Source of the DNA: Elusimicrobiota bacterium
GTDB taxonomy: Bacteria; Elusimicrobiota; Elusimicrobia; UBA1565; UBA9628
Assembly: GCA_027452025.1 (NCBI GenBank)
Contig: DAIDHI010000105.1
Coordinates: 1 to 64,000, forward strand
DNA length: 64,000 nt
Direction: 5' to 3'
The stretch's first letter is position 1. Each line of letters opens with the position of its first letter. Of the stretch, positions 28,951-37,263 are shown one piece after another. A model generated the notes under the pieces. It was not told the DNA's origin. It saw nothing but the letters and a program-made list of their open reading frames with translations, and did not search any database. A program made the translations under genes and the position numbers.

Positions 28951-30719
28951 GAGCCTTTGGTCGCCGCCGGGCGCAGCATCCACTTAAGGCCTTCGCCGGC
29001 CGACCGGTCCTTGGGATTGAGCTTGAGCACCTCGCGGAAAGACGCGATCGCCGCCTGGTCCTGGCCGAGCATCACGTGGGCGACCCCCCGGCCGAGCAGC
29101 GCCGCCTCGTTGCGCGGCTCGATCTGCAGGGCGCGCTCGAATGCGTCGAGGGCTCGCTCGCCGTCGCCGACGGTGGCGTAGCCGAGGCCGGTGGCGACCC
29201 AGGAGTCGCTTTGCTGGGGATTGGGCGGAGGCTCCCCGGGGTCCGGCAGCACCTCCTCGACCAGCGACATCCAGCCCGTGCCGATGATCCACAAGCCCAG
29301 GTCGTTGCCGACTTGCCGCGGCTCGTAGGAGACCTTGGGCTGGCTGGAAGCGTCGCCGCGCCCGGAACCGGCCTCGCCGCCGGACCCGCCGCCGCCGGTG
29401 GTGACGTCCTGGAGGCGCTTGAAGGCAAGGTTCATGCCCAGGTGGACGTCGGTGTTCGGCGGGGCCTGCTGCATCGTTTTGCGCAAGTCGTCGATGATCT
29501 TGGAGATCTGGGCCGCGCGCTCGCGCGCGCTTCCGGAGGGGATCTCATACTCGCGGCGCAGGGCCTTCGGCGCCTCGCGCTCGGGCTCGAGCGTGCGCTC
29601 CAGGGCGTTTTTGAGCGAGGAGCGGCTCTCGGCGGACGCCTTGACCAGCTTGGGCCGGGGCGCGAAGATGACGTCGACTTGCAGGATCGCCCCCTGATTG
29701 AGCGGGACGCGCTCCAGGTTGTGCTTGAAGACGTCCAGAGGGTCGTTGGACGGCGGCTTGGGCGCCGCCGGCTTCTTCGGCTGCGAGGGCTTGGGCTGGC
29801 CGCCGTCCGGCGCCGGGCCGCGGGTCTTGCCTCCGGCGTAGGAGACCGCCAGCTGCAAGCCCGGGCCGCCCTCCTCCGGCGTCAGGTGGAAGGCGTCCAA
29901 GAACGTGGCGCGCGCGTCCTTGTCGTCGCCCTCCTGCAAATAGAGGCGACCCAGGCGAAAGCGCGCCACGGCGTCGCGCGCCTTGAGGTCCACGGCCCTC
30001 TTGAAGTCGCGGATCGCCGCGCGCAGGTCGCCGCGCCGCTCGTCGGCGGCTCCGAGCTCGAGCAGGGCGTCCTCGTAATCGGGATAATACTTGAGCGCCT
30101 CGCGCAGCTCGGTCACGGCGTCGGAGTCGCGCCCGAGCTTGCGGTAGAGCAGCGCCAGCTGATAGTGGTAGAGCGGCTCCTTGGGCGCCAGCTCGACGGC
30201 CTTGCGGAAGTGGTCCAGCGAGCGCAAGGTCAGGCCCAGGTTATCCTCGATCGAGCCGAGGTTCATCTGGATGTCCGGCCGCGAAGGATCGATCTCGGCC
30301 GCTTTCTTGAACTCCTCGTAGGCTTGCGGGACCATGCCCTTCCAGGCCAGCGAGATGCCGATGAGCATGTGCGTCTGCGCGTTGTTGGGATCCAGCGACA
30401 GGCTCTTGCGGTAATCGTCGAGCGACTGGTCCACCTGTCCGGTCCAGTAATGCGCGACGCCGAGCATCATGTGGGCCATCGGATCGTCCGGATTGGCCGC
30501 GACGGCGCGGGAGAACTCCTCGACGGCCAGCTCGTAGTCCTTGTCGTCGAGCAGCTGCGAACCGCGCGCCAGGTCCCGGCGGGCCTGCGAGGCCATGATC
30601 TCGTCCCAGATCGTCTCTTGGCCCGGCTCGGTGCGGGCCGCGCGGGCCGGCAGGCACAGGGCCAGCGCGAGCAAGGCGCAGGCCGCCGAGGCCAAGGCCT
30701 TCTTGACGCGCGGCAGCAT
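28947..30719 (-). CDS. Exported TPR-repeat protein, in frame with rdgB (no stop between)
   Basis: A 590-residue segment starting with its own signal peptide (VKKALASAACALLALALCLPARAA). Residues about 45-310 hold eight or more TPR units (YELAVEEFSRAVAANPDDPMAHMMLG and others). A Pro/Lys-rich linker (QPKPSQPKKPAAPKPPSND) and an uncharacterised domain follow, then two more TPRs at the C-terminus. Internal ATG 30719 is inferred as a start because a signal peptide begins there, but no stop codon separates it from the rdgB reading frame. The genomic ORF runs 28947-31280. It overlaps murC as ATGA. Confidence 0.75.
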   Translation of the reverse strand: MLPRVKKALASAACALLALALCLPARAARTEPGQETIWDEIMASQARRDLARGSQLLDDKDYELAVEEFSRAVAANPDDPMAHMMLGVAHYWTGQVDQSLDDYRKSLSLDPNNAQTHMLIGISLAWKGMVPQAYEEFKKAAEIDPSRPDIQMNLGSIEDNLGLTLRSLDHFRKAVELAPKEPLYHYQLALLYRKLGRDSDAVTELREALKYYPDYEDALLELGAADERRGDLRAAIRDFKRAVDLKARDAVARFRLGRLYLQEGDDKDARATFLDAFHLTPEEGGPGLQLAVSYAGGKTRGPAPDGGQPKPSQPKKPAAPKPPSNDPLDVFKHNLERVPLNQGAILQVDVIFAPRPKLVKASAESRSSLKNALERTLEPEREAPKALRREYEIPSGSARERAAQISKIIDDLRKTMQQAPPNTDVHLGMNLAFKRLQDVTTGGGGSGGEAGSGRGDASSQPKVSYEPRQVGNDLGLWIIGTGWMSLVEEVLPDPGEPPPNPQQSDSWVATGLGYATVGDGERALDAFERALQIEPRNEAALLGRGVAHVMLGQDQAAIASFREVLKLNPKDRSAGEGLKWMLRPAATKGS

Positions 30720-31280
30720 GACCGAAAGGGCCCGGAAGCGGTGGCTCAAGGCGTTCTTTTCCTCGAGGCTGAGCTCGGCGAGCGTGCGGCCGAGGCCCGG
30801 GACCCGAAAGACGGGATCGTAGCCGAAGCCGTTTTCGCCCGCCGGAGCGCGGGCGATCTCCCCCTCGAGCCGGCCTTCCTCGAGGAGCGTCCGCCCCTGC
30901 GGCGAGGAGAGCGCCATCACGGTTCGAAAGACCGCCCGGCGCCGGCCCTCCGGCACGCCCGCCATCGCCGCGAGGAGCTTGCGGTTGTTCTCGGCGTAGG
31001 TGCAGCCGGGCCCGGCGTAGCGCGCCGAGAGCACTCCGGGGCTGCCGCCCAGCGCCTCGACCTCGAGCCCTGTGTCGTCGGCCAGAGCCCAAAGCCCGCT
31101 GCCCGAAGCCGCCTCGCGCGCCTTCTTGGCGGCGTTGCCCTCCAGGGTGGGCTGATCCTCGACCGTCTCGAGAATCTCGGGGAAAGCGTCGAGGCCGGCG
31201 AGCTCGACGCCTTCGGGCAGCAGGCGCGCGAGCTCCCGGATCTTGTGCTGATTGCGCGTCGCCAAAAGCAGGCGTGGCAT
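30720..31280 (-). CDS. rdgB: dITP/XTP pyrophosphatase domain, 5' part of a fused ORF
   Basis: House-cleaning nucleotidase removing dITP and XTP. The 187 residues carry TRNQHKIRELARLL, DQPTLEGNAAKKAREA, ADDTGLEVEALGG, GVLSARYAG, GENGFGYDPVF and EEKNALSHRFRAL, that is, the complete family signature including the late SHR. The frame continues without a stop into the signal peptide of the TPR protein, so the end given here is the junction and not a stop codon. The family normally ends about ten residues later. Start ATG 31280 follows TG-a-TACAAT by 13 bases. Confidence 0.88.
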
Positions 31281-31293
31281 GCGAATCCCCGAA

Positions 31294-31303
31294 ATTGTAT
31301 CAT
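31294..31303. promoter_or_regulatory. Overlapping divergent -10 elements (rdgB / BON lipoprotein)
   Basis: ATTGTATCAT contains TATCAT for the plus strand, ten bases before ATG 31314. On the minus strand it reads TG-a-TACAAT, 13 bases before ATG 31280. The two start codons are only 33 bases apart, so a symmetric bidirectional promoter core is likely. Confidence 0.5.
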
Positions 31304-31313
31304 TTTGTCCGTC

Positions 31314-31607
31314 ATGGTCCGCCTGGGCTGGCTGCCTCTTTTCGGCGCGCTTTTTCTGCTCGGAGCCTGCATGGCCGACCAGCAGGCCCTCGACATGACC
31401 GACGCCGGGGTCAAGGCCCGCATCGAGGCCAACCTCCAGGCCCAGCCCGACTTGGACCTGCGCTACGTCAGCCTGGACGTCCACTCCGGCATCGCCACGG
31501 TCTCCGGCATGGTCGCCAACTGGGACGACGAGAAGCTCGTCGAGCGCATCGTCAAGCGCACCAAGGGCGTCCAGCAGGCCGTCATCAACCTCGTCCCCAA
31601 AGAGTGA
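31314..31607 (+). CDS. Small lipoprotein with BON domain
   Basis: A 97-residue protein. The lipobox LLGAC follows a hydrophobic N-terminus, so it should be lipidated and held in the cell envelope. The remainder is one BON domain (VKARIEANLQAQPDL, YVSLDVHSGIATVSGMVANWDDEKLVERIVKRTKGVQQAVINLV), a fold found in osmotically inducible and secretin-associated proteins that binds phospholipid or peptidoglycan. The long ORF in the track that covers it is a shadow of the opposite strand. It overlaps mutY as GTGA. Confidence 0.85.
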   Translation: MVRLGWLPLFGALFLLGACMADQQALDMTDAGVKARIEANLQAQPDLDLRYVSLDVHSGIATVSGMVANWDDEKLVERIVKRTKGVQQAVINLVPKE

Positions 31608-32593
31608 GCCCGGCCCGGACCGCCGCGCTGCGCCGCGCGCTGCTTCGCTGGTATGACGCGCGACGCCGGGCCCTGCCCTGGCGCGAGCGGGTAACGCCGT
31701 ATCGCACCTGGGTCTCCGAGATCATGCTGCAGCAGACGACGGTGGCGGCCGTCGTGCCCTATTATCTGCGCTTCCTGGAGCGGTTCCCGGACGTCCGCGC
31801 CCTGGCCGCCGCGCCGGAAGACGACGTCCTCAAGGCCTGGGCGGGCTTGGGCTACTACTCCCGCGCCCGCAACCTGCGCCGCGCCGCGCAGGCGATCGTC
31901 GCCGAGCACGGCGGGAAGTTTCCCTCCGACTACGACTCCGTGCTCGCCTTGCCCGGCATCGGGCGCTACACGGCCGGAGCGATCCTGTCGATCGCCTTCG
32001 GCCAGCGCCAGCCGCTCGTCGACGGCAACGTGATGCGGGTCTTTTCGCGGCTCTTCAAGGTCGAAGAGGACGTCAAGAAAGCGAAGGCCGCCGCCGCGTT
32101 CTGGGAGCTGGCCGCGCGCCTGCTGCCGAGGCGGCGCTGCGGCGACTGGAACCAGGCGCTCATGGAGCTGGGAGCGACGGTCTGCGTCCCCGAGGCGCCG
32201 TCTTGCGGGCTGTGCCCTCTCGCCAAGACATGCGCGGCCAACCGTCTCGGCCTTCAGGACCGCCTCCCCGTCATGCCCCCGCGCCGCGCCTGGGTGGACC
32301 TGCGCTGGAGCTGCCTGTGGATCGAGGACGCCGGGCGAGTGCTGCTTTGGAAGCGCGACGACAAGGAACGCTTCCTCCGGGGGCACTGGGGCCTGCCGGA
32401 GTCCCGGCACGTCAAAGCCCGCCCGGGCCGGCTGCTCAAGACGGCGCGGCATACCATCACCCACCACCGCATCGTCATCGATGTGCGCGAGGCCGCGCTC
32501 GCCGCGCAGGCGCCGCCGCAGGCCGAATGGGTGAGCCGCGCCCAGCTCGGCGAGCGCCTGGTTTCCTCGCTCTGGACGAAGTGCCTGCCGTAG
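31604..32593 (+). CDS. mutY: A/G-specific adenine DNA glycosylase
   Basis: Removes adenine mispaired with 8-oxoguanine. The 329-residue protein has the N-terminal WYDARRRALPWRERVTPYRTWVSEIMLQQT, the helix-hairpin-helix LPGIGRYTAGAILSIAFG, catalytic Asp in LVDGNVMRV and the 4Fe-4S loop C-x6-C-x2-C-x5-C (CVPEAPSCGLCPLAKTC). A NUDIX-like C-terminal domain for 8-oxoG recognition (DKERFLRGHWGLPES) follows. GTG 31604 is chosen as the start because it overlaps the upstream stop as GTGA and fits the family N-terminus; the longer ORF is a read-through of another frame. Confidence 0.94.
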   Translation: MSPARTAALRRALLRWYDARRRALPWRERVTPYRTWVSEIMLQQTTVAAVVPYYLRFLERFPDVRALAAAPEDDVLKAWAGLGYYSRARNLRRAAQAIVAEHGGKFPSDYDSVLALPGIGRYTAGAILSIAFGQRQPLVDGNVMRVFSRLFKVEEDVKKAKAAAAFWELAARLLPRRRCGDWNQALMELGATVCVPEAPSCGLCPLAKTCAANRLGLQDRLPVMPPRRAWVDLRWSCLWIEDAGRVLLWKRDDKERFLRGHWGLPESRHVKARPGRLLKTARHTITHHRIVIDVREAALAAQAPPQAEWVSRAQLGERLVSSLWTKCLP

Positions 32594-32603
32594 GCCGCCC
32601 GCC

Positions 32604-32662
32604 GGTGTCAGACGTTGACTTGTTGACTTGTCGAGCAAGTCAACAAGTCAACGTCTGACACC
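32604..32662. repeat. Near-perfect 59-bp palindrome, family copy 2
   Basis: Two 27-base perfectly complementary arms around TCGAG; the arm GGTGTCAGACGTTGACTTGT.. is identical to the outer 27 bases of copy 1 at 14145. It fills the gap between the convergent genes mutY (stop at 32593) and ygfZ (stop at 32663), the ideal position for a bidirectional terminator. Confidence 0.92.
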
Positions 32663-33691
32663 TCAGTGCGCCCAGGCCTCGAGGGAGAGGACTTGCGCCG
32701 GGCGGCCCTCGACGGAGAGGCGTGTCCCGGCCTTGGCCGATTCCAGGCGCACCATCGCGAGCGCGAGCGCGCCGCCGAAGCGCGGGGACGCGCAGGCGCT
32801 GGTCACCTTCCCGACCGGCTTTCCGTCCTGCGCGACCGGCGAGCCGGCCTTGGGCGGCTCTCCTTGAACCTTGAGCGCCGTCAGCAGGCGATTGACGCGC
32901 CCCAAATGATGGATGCGCGAGATCGTCTCCTGGCCCATGTAGCAGCCCTTCGTGTAGCTGATCGCCTCCTCGAGCCGGGCCTCGAGAGGGATCGTCTCTT
33001 CGTCGAGCTCGCGGCCGTAGGCAGGAATGCCGCGCTCGATGCGCCAAGTCTCGAAAGCCGCTTCGCCGGCCGGCGCGGCCCCGGCGCGCGCGAGCTCCTC
33101 GGAAAGGTCGTCGGCCGACAGCGCGAAGACGGCCTTTTCGTGAAAGCGCGGATAGGAGAACAGCTCGGCCTTGGGCAAGGCCAGCTGGCCGAAGGCCCCG
33201 GGCGGGCGCGCCCCGAACGCCTTCTCGATGACCTCGGACGCTCGAGGCCCGGCGAGCAAGGCCAGGCTCGTCGAGGACGACAGGTCCTCCATCTTCGTTT
33301 CGCTGAGCATGATCATCCTGCCGAGCACGGCCTTGAGGTTGGCGGCGGACTCGGGGCGCGCCAAGGCGAGGAGCGAGTCCCCGGCGTCGTAGAGCAGGAA
33401 CTCGGCCTGCGCGCGGCCCTTGGGCGTGAGCAGGCAGACGGGAAAGCCCTGGTGCGGCGCAAGCTTGGCCACGTCGTTGGTCAAAAGCCCGTTGAGAAAG
33501 GCGCGGGCGTCGGGCCCGCGGAAGCGCAGGCGCGCCCAGGCGCCGAGGTCGATGAGCGCGGCGCCGTTGGCGATCGCGTCGTAATCGGCGTGGGAGGGCG
33601 TCATCGGGCTCAGAAAAGCATATTTGCCCGCTGGGCCGAAAGACGCAGCGCGGCTGGGCCGAAAGTCCGTCGTGAGGCGCGCTCCCGCCAT
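32663..33691 (-). CDS. ygfZ: Folate-binding YgfZ/GcvT-like protein (Fe-S assembly factor)
   Basis: Tetrahydrofolate-dependent factor that helps build or repair certain Fe-S enzymes. The 342-residue protein shows FLNGLLTNDVAKL and the diagnostic K-G-C-Y-x-G-Q-E motif (YTKGCYMGQETISRI) with the conserved Cys. It lacks the glycine-cleavage context of GcvT. The first 29 residues may be non-coding: Met 33604 (MTPSHADYDAI) also fits the family, while Met 33691 lies inside the divergent cdsA promoter. Convergent with the Fe-S protein gene mutY. Confidence 0.87.
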   Translation of the reverse strand: MAGARLTTDFRPSRAASFGPAGKYAFLSPMTPSHADYDAIANGAALIDLGAWARLRFRGPDARAFLNGLLTNDVAKLAPHQGFPVCLLTPKGRAQAEFLLYDAGDSLLALARPESAANLKAVLGRMIMLSETKMEDLSSSTSLALLAGPRASEVIEKAFGARPPGAFGQLALPKAELFSYPRFHEKAVFALSADDLSEELARAGAAPAGEAAFETWRIERGIPAYGRELDEETIPLEARLEEAISYTKGCYMGQETISRIHHLGRVNRLLTALKVQGEPPKAGSPVAQDGKPVGKVTSACASPRFGGALALAMVRLESAKAGTRLSVEGRPAQVLSLEAWAH

Positions 33692-33699
33692 GCTATCTT
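33691..33699 (+). promoter_or_regulatory. Extended -10 of the cdsA gene
   Basis: TG-c-TATCTT ending six bases before ATG 33706, overlapping the start codon of the divergent ygfZ reading frame. Confidence 0.5.
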
Positions 33700-33705
33700 G
33701 GCGCG

Positions 33706-35049
33706 ATGTCCCTCTCGGCCTTCCTGCTTCTGGCCGCGGCTCTTTGGCCCGCGCGCGCTCTCGATGCCGGAGCCCCGGTGCGCCTGCCCGCGCCCGCGCC
33801 CGCGCGCATCGCCTTCCTGAGGAACGCCGCGCTGGGCGCAGCGCCGTCGCTGGCCGGCCTCGACCCTCTTTCGCCGGACTTCGCGCAAGCCGTCGCGCCG
33901 CTGGCCGCCGTCCTCCCGGCTCACGCGACGGACGCGGACCTTCCGGCGGCCAAGGCCCGCGCCGCCGAGGCCGTGGCGCGGCTCGCCGTCCAAGCGCTCG
34001 AGACGGGGCGGCCCGAGGCGCTCGACGCCGTTTCCGGGCTGTGGGAGTGGTACGGCGGGCCGGCCGACGCGGCGCTGGCCCGGCTGCGCGACGAGCGGCG
34101 GCGACGCCGCGTCGCCCCGCTGCTGATCGCTCCCTTCGGAGAACGAACCGGCGGCGAGGAGCCTTCCACGCAAGCGCCTCCTCGCCCGGCCGAAGGCGGC
34201 CGTCTGTCCCCGCCCTCGCCGCCGAGCCCCGCCGGCCTCTCCTCGCCGCCGCCCCCGCCGCCGCGCAAAAGCGATCTGCCCGTGCGCGCCGCCACGGCGA
34301 GCGTGCTCGTGCCCGCCATCGTCGCCCTGATTCACGCCGGCGGGGCGGCGTTTTCGGCCTTCACGCTGGCGATCTGCGCGCTGTCGCTTCTGGAGTTCGC
34401 CGGTCTCATGGAAAAGAGCGGACGCGGGGTCAACAAGCCCGCGCTGCTCGGAGGCGGCATGGCCCTCGCCGCCAGCGCGGCGCTCGGCCTGCCGGTCGTC
34501 CCGGCGCTGGCCGGCTCGGCCGCCCTCGCCGGCGCCGCCGAGATTTGGGCGCGGCGGCCGTCTCTGGAGCGCGCCGCGGCCGCCGTGTTCGGCGCGGCCC
34601 TCTTCGGCCTGCTGCCCGCCCACCTGGCTCTCCTGCGGGCGCTGACTCCGCACGGCGCGGCGCTGACCCTCGCGGCCTTCGGGGCGGCCTGGTGCTCTGA
34701 CACGGCCGCTTATCTTTTCGGCCGGCGCTTCGGCCGGCGCAAGATCGCGCCGCGCGTCAGTCCGAACAAAACGTGGGAAGGCGCTTTCGCGGGCCTGGCC
34801 GCGGCCGTCCTCCTGCCCGCCGGACTGGCCGCGCTCTGGCCCGCGTGGCTGCCCCCGGCGGCGGCTCTCAAGATCGGCCTCGTCATGGGAACGCTCGGCC
34901 AGCTCGGCGGCTACGTCAATTCGATGATCAAGCGGGCCAACGGGGCCAAGGACTCGGGCAAGCTCTTCCCCGGCCACGGCGGGGCCATCGACCGGTTCGA
35001 TTCCTTCCTGCTGTCGGCCGCGCTGCTCTACTACCTGCTGCGGCCCTGA
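33706..35049 (+). CDS. cdsA: Phosphatidate cytidylyltransferase with secreted N-terminal extension
   Basis: Makes CDP-diacylglycerol for phospholipid synthesis in the inner membrane. The C-terminal 260 residues are a normal CdsA with several membrane helices and the signature SMIKRANGAKDSGKLFPGHGGAIDR. Before it lies something unusual: a signal-peptide-like start (SAFLLLAAALWPARALDA), about 140 residues of Ala/Leu-rich soluble sequence and a Pro-rich linker (SPPSPPSPAGL, SSPPPPPPRK). The whole is 447 residues against about 270 for typical CdsA. There is no internal stop and the codon use looks uniform, so the extension seems real. Its function is unknown. Confidence 0.88.
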   Translation: MSLSAFLLLAAALWPARALDAGAPVRLPAPAPARIAFLRNAALGAAPSLAGLDPLSPDFAQAVAPLAAVLPAHATDADLPAAKARAAEAVARLAVQALETGRPEALDAVSGLWEWYGGPADAALARLRDERRRRRVAPLLIAPFGERTGGEEPSTQAPPRPAEGGRLSPPSPPSPAGLSSPPPPPPRKSDLPVRAATASVLVPAIVALIHAGGAAFSAFTLAICALSLLEFAGLMEKSGRGVNKPALLGGGMALAASAALGLPVVPALAGSAALAGAAEIWARRPSLERAAAAVFGAALFGLLPAHLALLRALTPHGAALTLAAFGAAWCSDTAAYLFGRRFGRRKIAPRVSPNKTWEGAFAGLAAAVLLPAGLAALWPAWLPPAAALKIGLVMGTLGQLGGYVNSMIKRANGAKDSGKLFPGHGGAIDRFDSFLLSAALLYYLLRP

Positions 35050-35086
35050 CCCTCGGGGCCTAGGGACAAAGGACGCGCCATTTTCC

Positions 35087-35092
35087 TATACT
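35087..35092 (+). promoter_or_regulatory. -10 element of the homogentisate operon
   Basis: TATACT ending seven bases before the GTG start at 35100. Confidence 0.6.
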
Positions 35093-35099
35093 CGGCGTT

Positions 35100-36047
35100 G
35101 TGAAGCTCGTCACTTTCGAGACCACGGACGGGCCGGGCGTCCCGCGCCTCGGCGCTCTCCATGACGGCCGGATCGTCGACCTGCGCGCCTGCGACCCGCG
35201 GCTGCCGGCCGACATGCTGGGCCTGCTCGACGCCGGGCAAGGCGCCTTGGACGCGGCCCGGCAGGCGCTGCGCGCGCCGAAGCGCTCTTACGCGCAGGCC
35301 GACGTCCGCTTGCGCGCCCCGCTCATGCCGCGGGCGCTGCGCGACTTCTTCGCCTTCGAGGAGCACGCCCTCCAAGGCGCCAAGCGCCGCGGCGAGCCTC
35401 TGGCACCGGCCTGGTACGAGCAGCCGGTCTACTACAAGGGCAACCACCGCGAGATCTACGGTCCCGGCGAGACCGTGCCCTGGCCGAGCTACACCCGCAA
35501 GATGGACTTCGAGTTCGAGATCGCCTGCGTCGTCGGCAAGCGCGGACGGGACATCCCGGTCGAGGAAGCGGCGCCCTACATCGCCGGCTACACGATCCTC
35601 AACGATTTCTCGGCGCGCGACATCCAGAAAAACGAGATGATCTGCCGCATGGGCCCGGCCAAGGCCAAGGACTTCGCCAACGGCCTCGGGCCTTGGCTGG
35701 TCACCGCCGACGAGCTCGCCCCCGGCGAGATCGACGACCTGAAGATGACCCTGCGCGTCAACGGCGAGGTCTGGAGCGAGGGCAATTCCGGCGGGCGCTA
35801 CTGGAAGTTCCCGCTCATGCTTTCTCACGTCTCCCAGGAAGAGACCGTCTATCCCGGAGACGTCCTCGGCTCGGGCACGTACTACCGCGGCTGCGGCCTC
35901 GACCTCGACCGCTGGGTGAAGCCCGGCGACATCGTCGAGCTGACGGTGGACAAGCTCGGCACGCTCTCGCACGCGATCGGCGCGCCCAAGGCCCAGAAGC
36001 GCCTGATCTATTCCGCCCAGGAGGCCGGCCATGGCGCTCGTCGTTAA
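35100..36047 (+). CDS. Fumarylacetoacetate hydrolase family protein
   Basis: Probably cleaves fumarylacetoacetate to fumarate and acetoacetate, the last step of tyrosine breakdown. The 315-residue size fits the bacterial FAH-like group. It has the metal-binding acids in KMDFEFEIACVVGKRG, YTILNDFSARDIQ, KAKDFANGLGPWLVT and a late GSGTYYRGCGLDLDRWVKPGDIVEL. The start is GTG directly behind TATACT, so the mRNA is probably leaderless. It is the first gene of a five-gene operon with homogentisate dioxygenase, which supports the assignment; the family also includes other diketone hydrolases. Confidence 0.85.
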   Translation: MKLVTFETTDGPGVPRLGALHDGRIVDLRACDPRLPADMLGLLDAGQGALDAARQALRAPKRSYAQADVRLRAPLMPRALRDFFAFEEHALQGAKRRGEPLAPAWYEQPVYYKGNHREIYGPGETVPWPSYTRKMDFEFEIACVVGKRGRDIPVEEAAPYIAGYTILNDFSARDIQKNEMICRMGPAKAKDFANGLGPWLVTADELAPGEIDDLKMTLRVNGEVWSEGNSGGRYWKFPLMLSHVSQEETVYPGDVLGSGTYYRGCGLDLDRWVKPGDIVELTVDKLGTLSHAIGAPKAQKRLIYSAQEAGHGARR

Positions 36048-37263
36048 GCGCGGACGGGTCCCGAAGACCCCGCACACCGAATTCTACGCCAAGGAGGGCG
36101 TGCTGGCCCTCGAGGAGATCCACGGCACCTACGGCTTCTCCGGCGCCTACGCTCGCAAGATGCACGTCAGGCGCTATCCGACCGAGCAGACCCGCGCCCC
36201 GCAGCCGGCGGGCTTCGAGTTGCGCCCGCGCTCGGCCGGAGAGCCCGTCCTCCAGCCCTTCCACCTGCTCGCCGGCCGCCTGCCCTACGGCGGCGACTTC
36301 GTTCGGGCCCGCAAGCCGCTGCTCTTCGGCCCCGCCACGACCGTTTCTGTCTCCAAGCCGGACCGCTCGACGCCGGAGGGAGAGTTCTTCCGCAACGGCG
36401 AGGCGCACGAGCTGGTGTTCGTCCAGGAAGGCGAGGGCACGCTAGCCAGCGAATACGGCGAGCTGCCTTTCGCCAAGGAGGACTACATCGTCGTGCCCAA
36501 AGGCACCACGGTCCAGTGGCGCTTGAAGAGCCCGAAAGCTTTCTTCTTCATCGTCGAGTCGCTCTACCCGGTGCACTTCGCCCCCCACCACCTCAACGCG
36601 CAGGGTCAAGCCACGCTCATGGCCCCCGTCGTCGAGACCGAGATCGGCCTGCCGGAGCTGCCCGCGGCCAAGGACGAGATCGGAGAGTTCCCGGTGCTCG
36701 TCAAGCACCACGGCGGCCGCCTGACGAGGCTCGTCCTGGGCCACCACCCCTTCGACGTGGCGGGCTGGGAGGGAGCGCTCTATCCCTTCACCTTCGCAAG
36801 CGCCAGCCACCACTCCATCGCCCGCGAGATTCATACCGCGCCGCCGGCGCGCCAGACCTTCCAGTCCGGCCAGGCGCCCTACAACGGCTTTTCGATCTGC
36901 ACCTTCCGCGCGCAGATCGAGGGCTGGCACCCGCAGGACATCCCCGCTCCCTACGCTCACTACAACGCCGACTCCGACGAGGTCATGTTCTTCTCCAACA
37001 CGAGCTACGGCGCCCGCAAGGGCGTCATCGAGCCCGGCTCGCTGACTTTTCATCCAGGAGCCCTGCCGCACAGCCCTCAGGGCGACGCGGCCGAGCGCTC
37101 GAAGTCTTCCCGCGGCAAGCTCTCCGACTACCTGGCCGTCATGCTCGACACCTTCTTCGAGTCCCTGGAGCCGACGCAGGCCGCCCTCGAGATCGCGGAC
37201 TCGGGCTATCCGCTCAGTTGGGCGCGCAAGGCCTCCGGCGAGGGCGTCTCCCCTTCGGCCTGA
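36031..37263 (+). CDS. hmgA: Homogentisate 1,2-dioxygenase
   Basis: Opens the ring of homogentisate to maleylacetoacetate with a non-haem Fe(II). The 410-residue cupin-type protein carries the iron ligands in HYNADSDEVMFF (His, Glu) and SLTFHPGALPHSPQGDA (His), plus PYNGFSICTF near the active site. It overlaps the FAH gene by 17 bases. No maleylacetoacetate isomerase gene is seen in the operon; the reaction may use glutathione-independent isomerisation or a gene elsewhere. Confidence 0.92.
   Translation: MALVVKRGRVPKTPHTEFYAKEGVLALEEIHGTYGFSGAYARKMHVRRYPTEQTRAPQPAGFELRPRSAGEPVLQPFHLLAGRLPYGGDFVRARKPLLFGPATTVSVSKPDRSTPEGEFFRNGEAHELVFVQEGEGTLASEYGELPFAKEDYIVVPKGTTVQWRLKSPKAFFFIVESLYPVHFAPHHLNAQGQATLMAPVVETEIGLPELPAAKDEIGEFPVLVKHHGGRLTRLVLGHHPFDVAGWEGALYPFTFASASHHSIAREIHTAPPARQTFQSGQAPYNGFSICTFRAQIEGWHPQDIPAPYAHYNADSDEVMFFSNTSYGARKGVIEPGSLTFHPGALPHSPQGDAAERSKSSRGKLSDYLAVMLDTFFESLEPTQAALEIADSGYPLSWARKASGEGVSPSA

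Noticed and set aside
29076-31313. Upstream extension of the BON lipoprotein ORF (843 residues)
   Set aside because: Antisense to TPR and RdgB; the lipobox start at 31314 is decisive.
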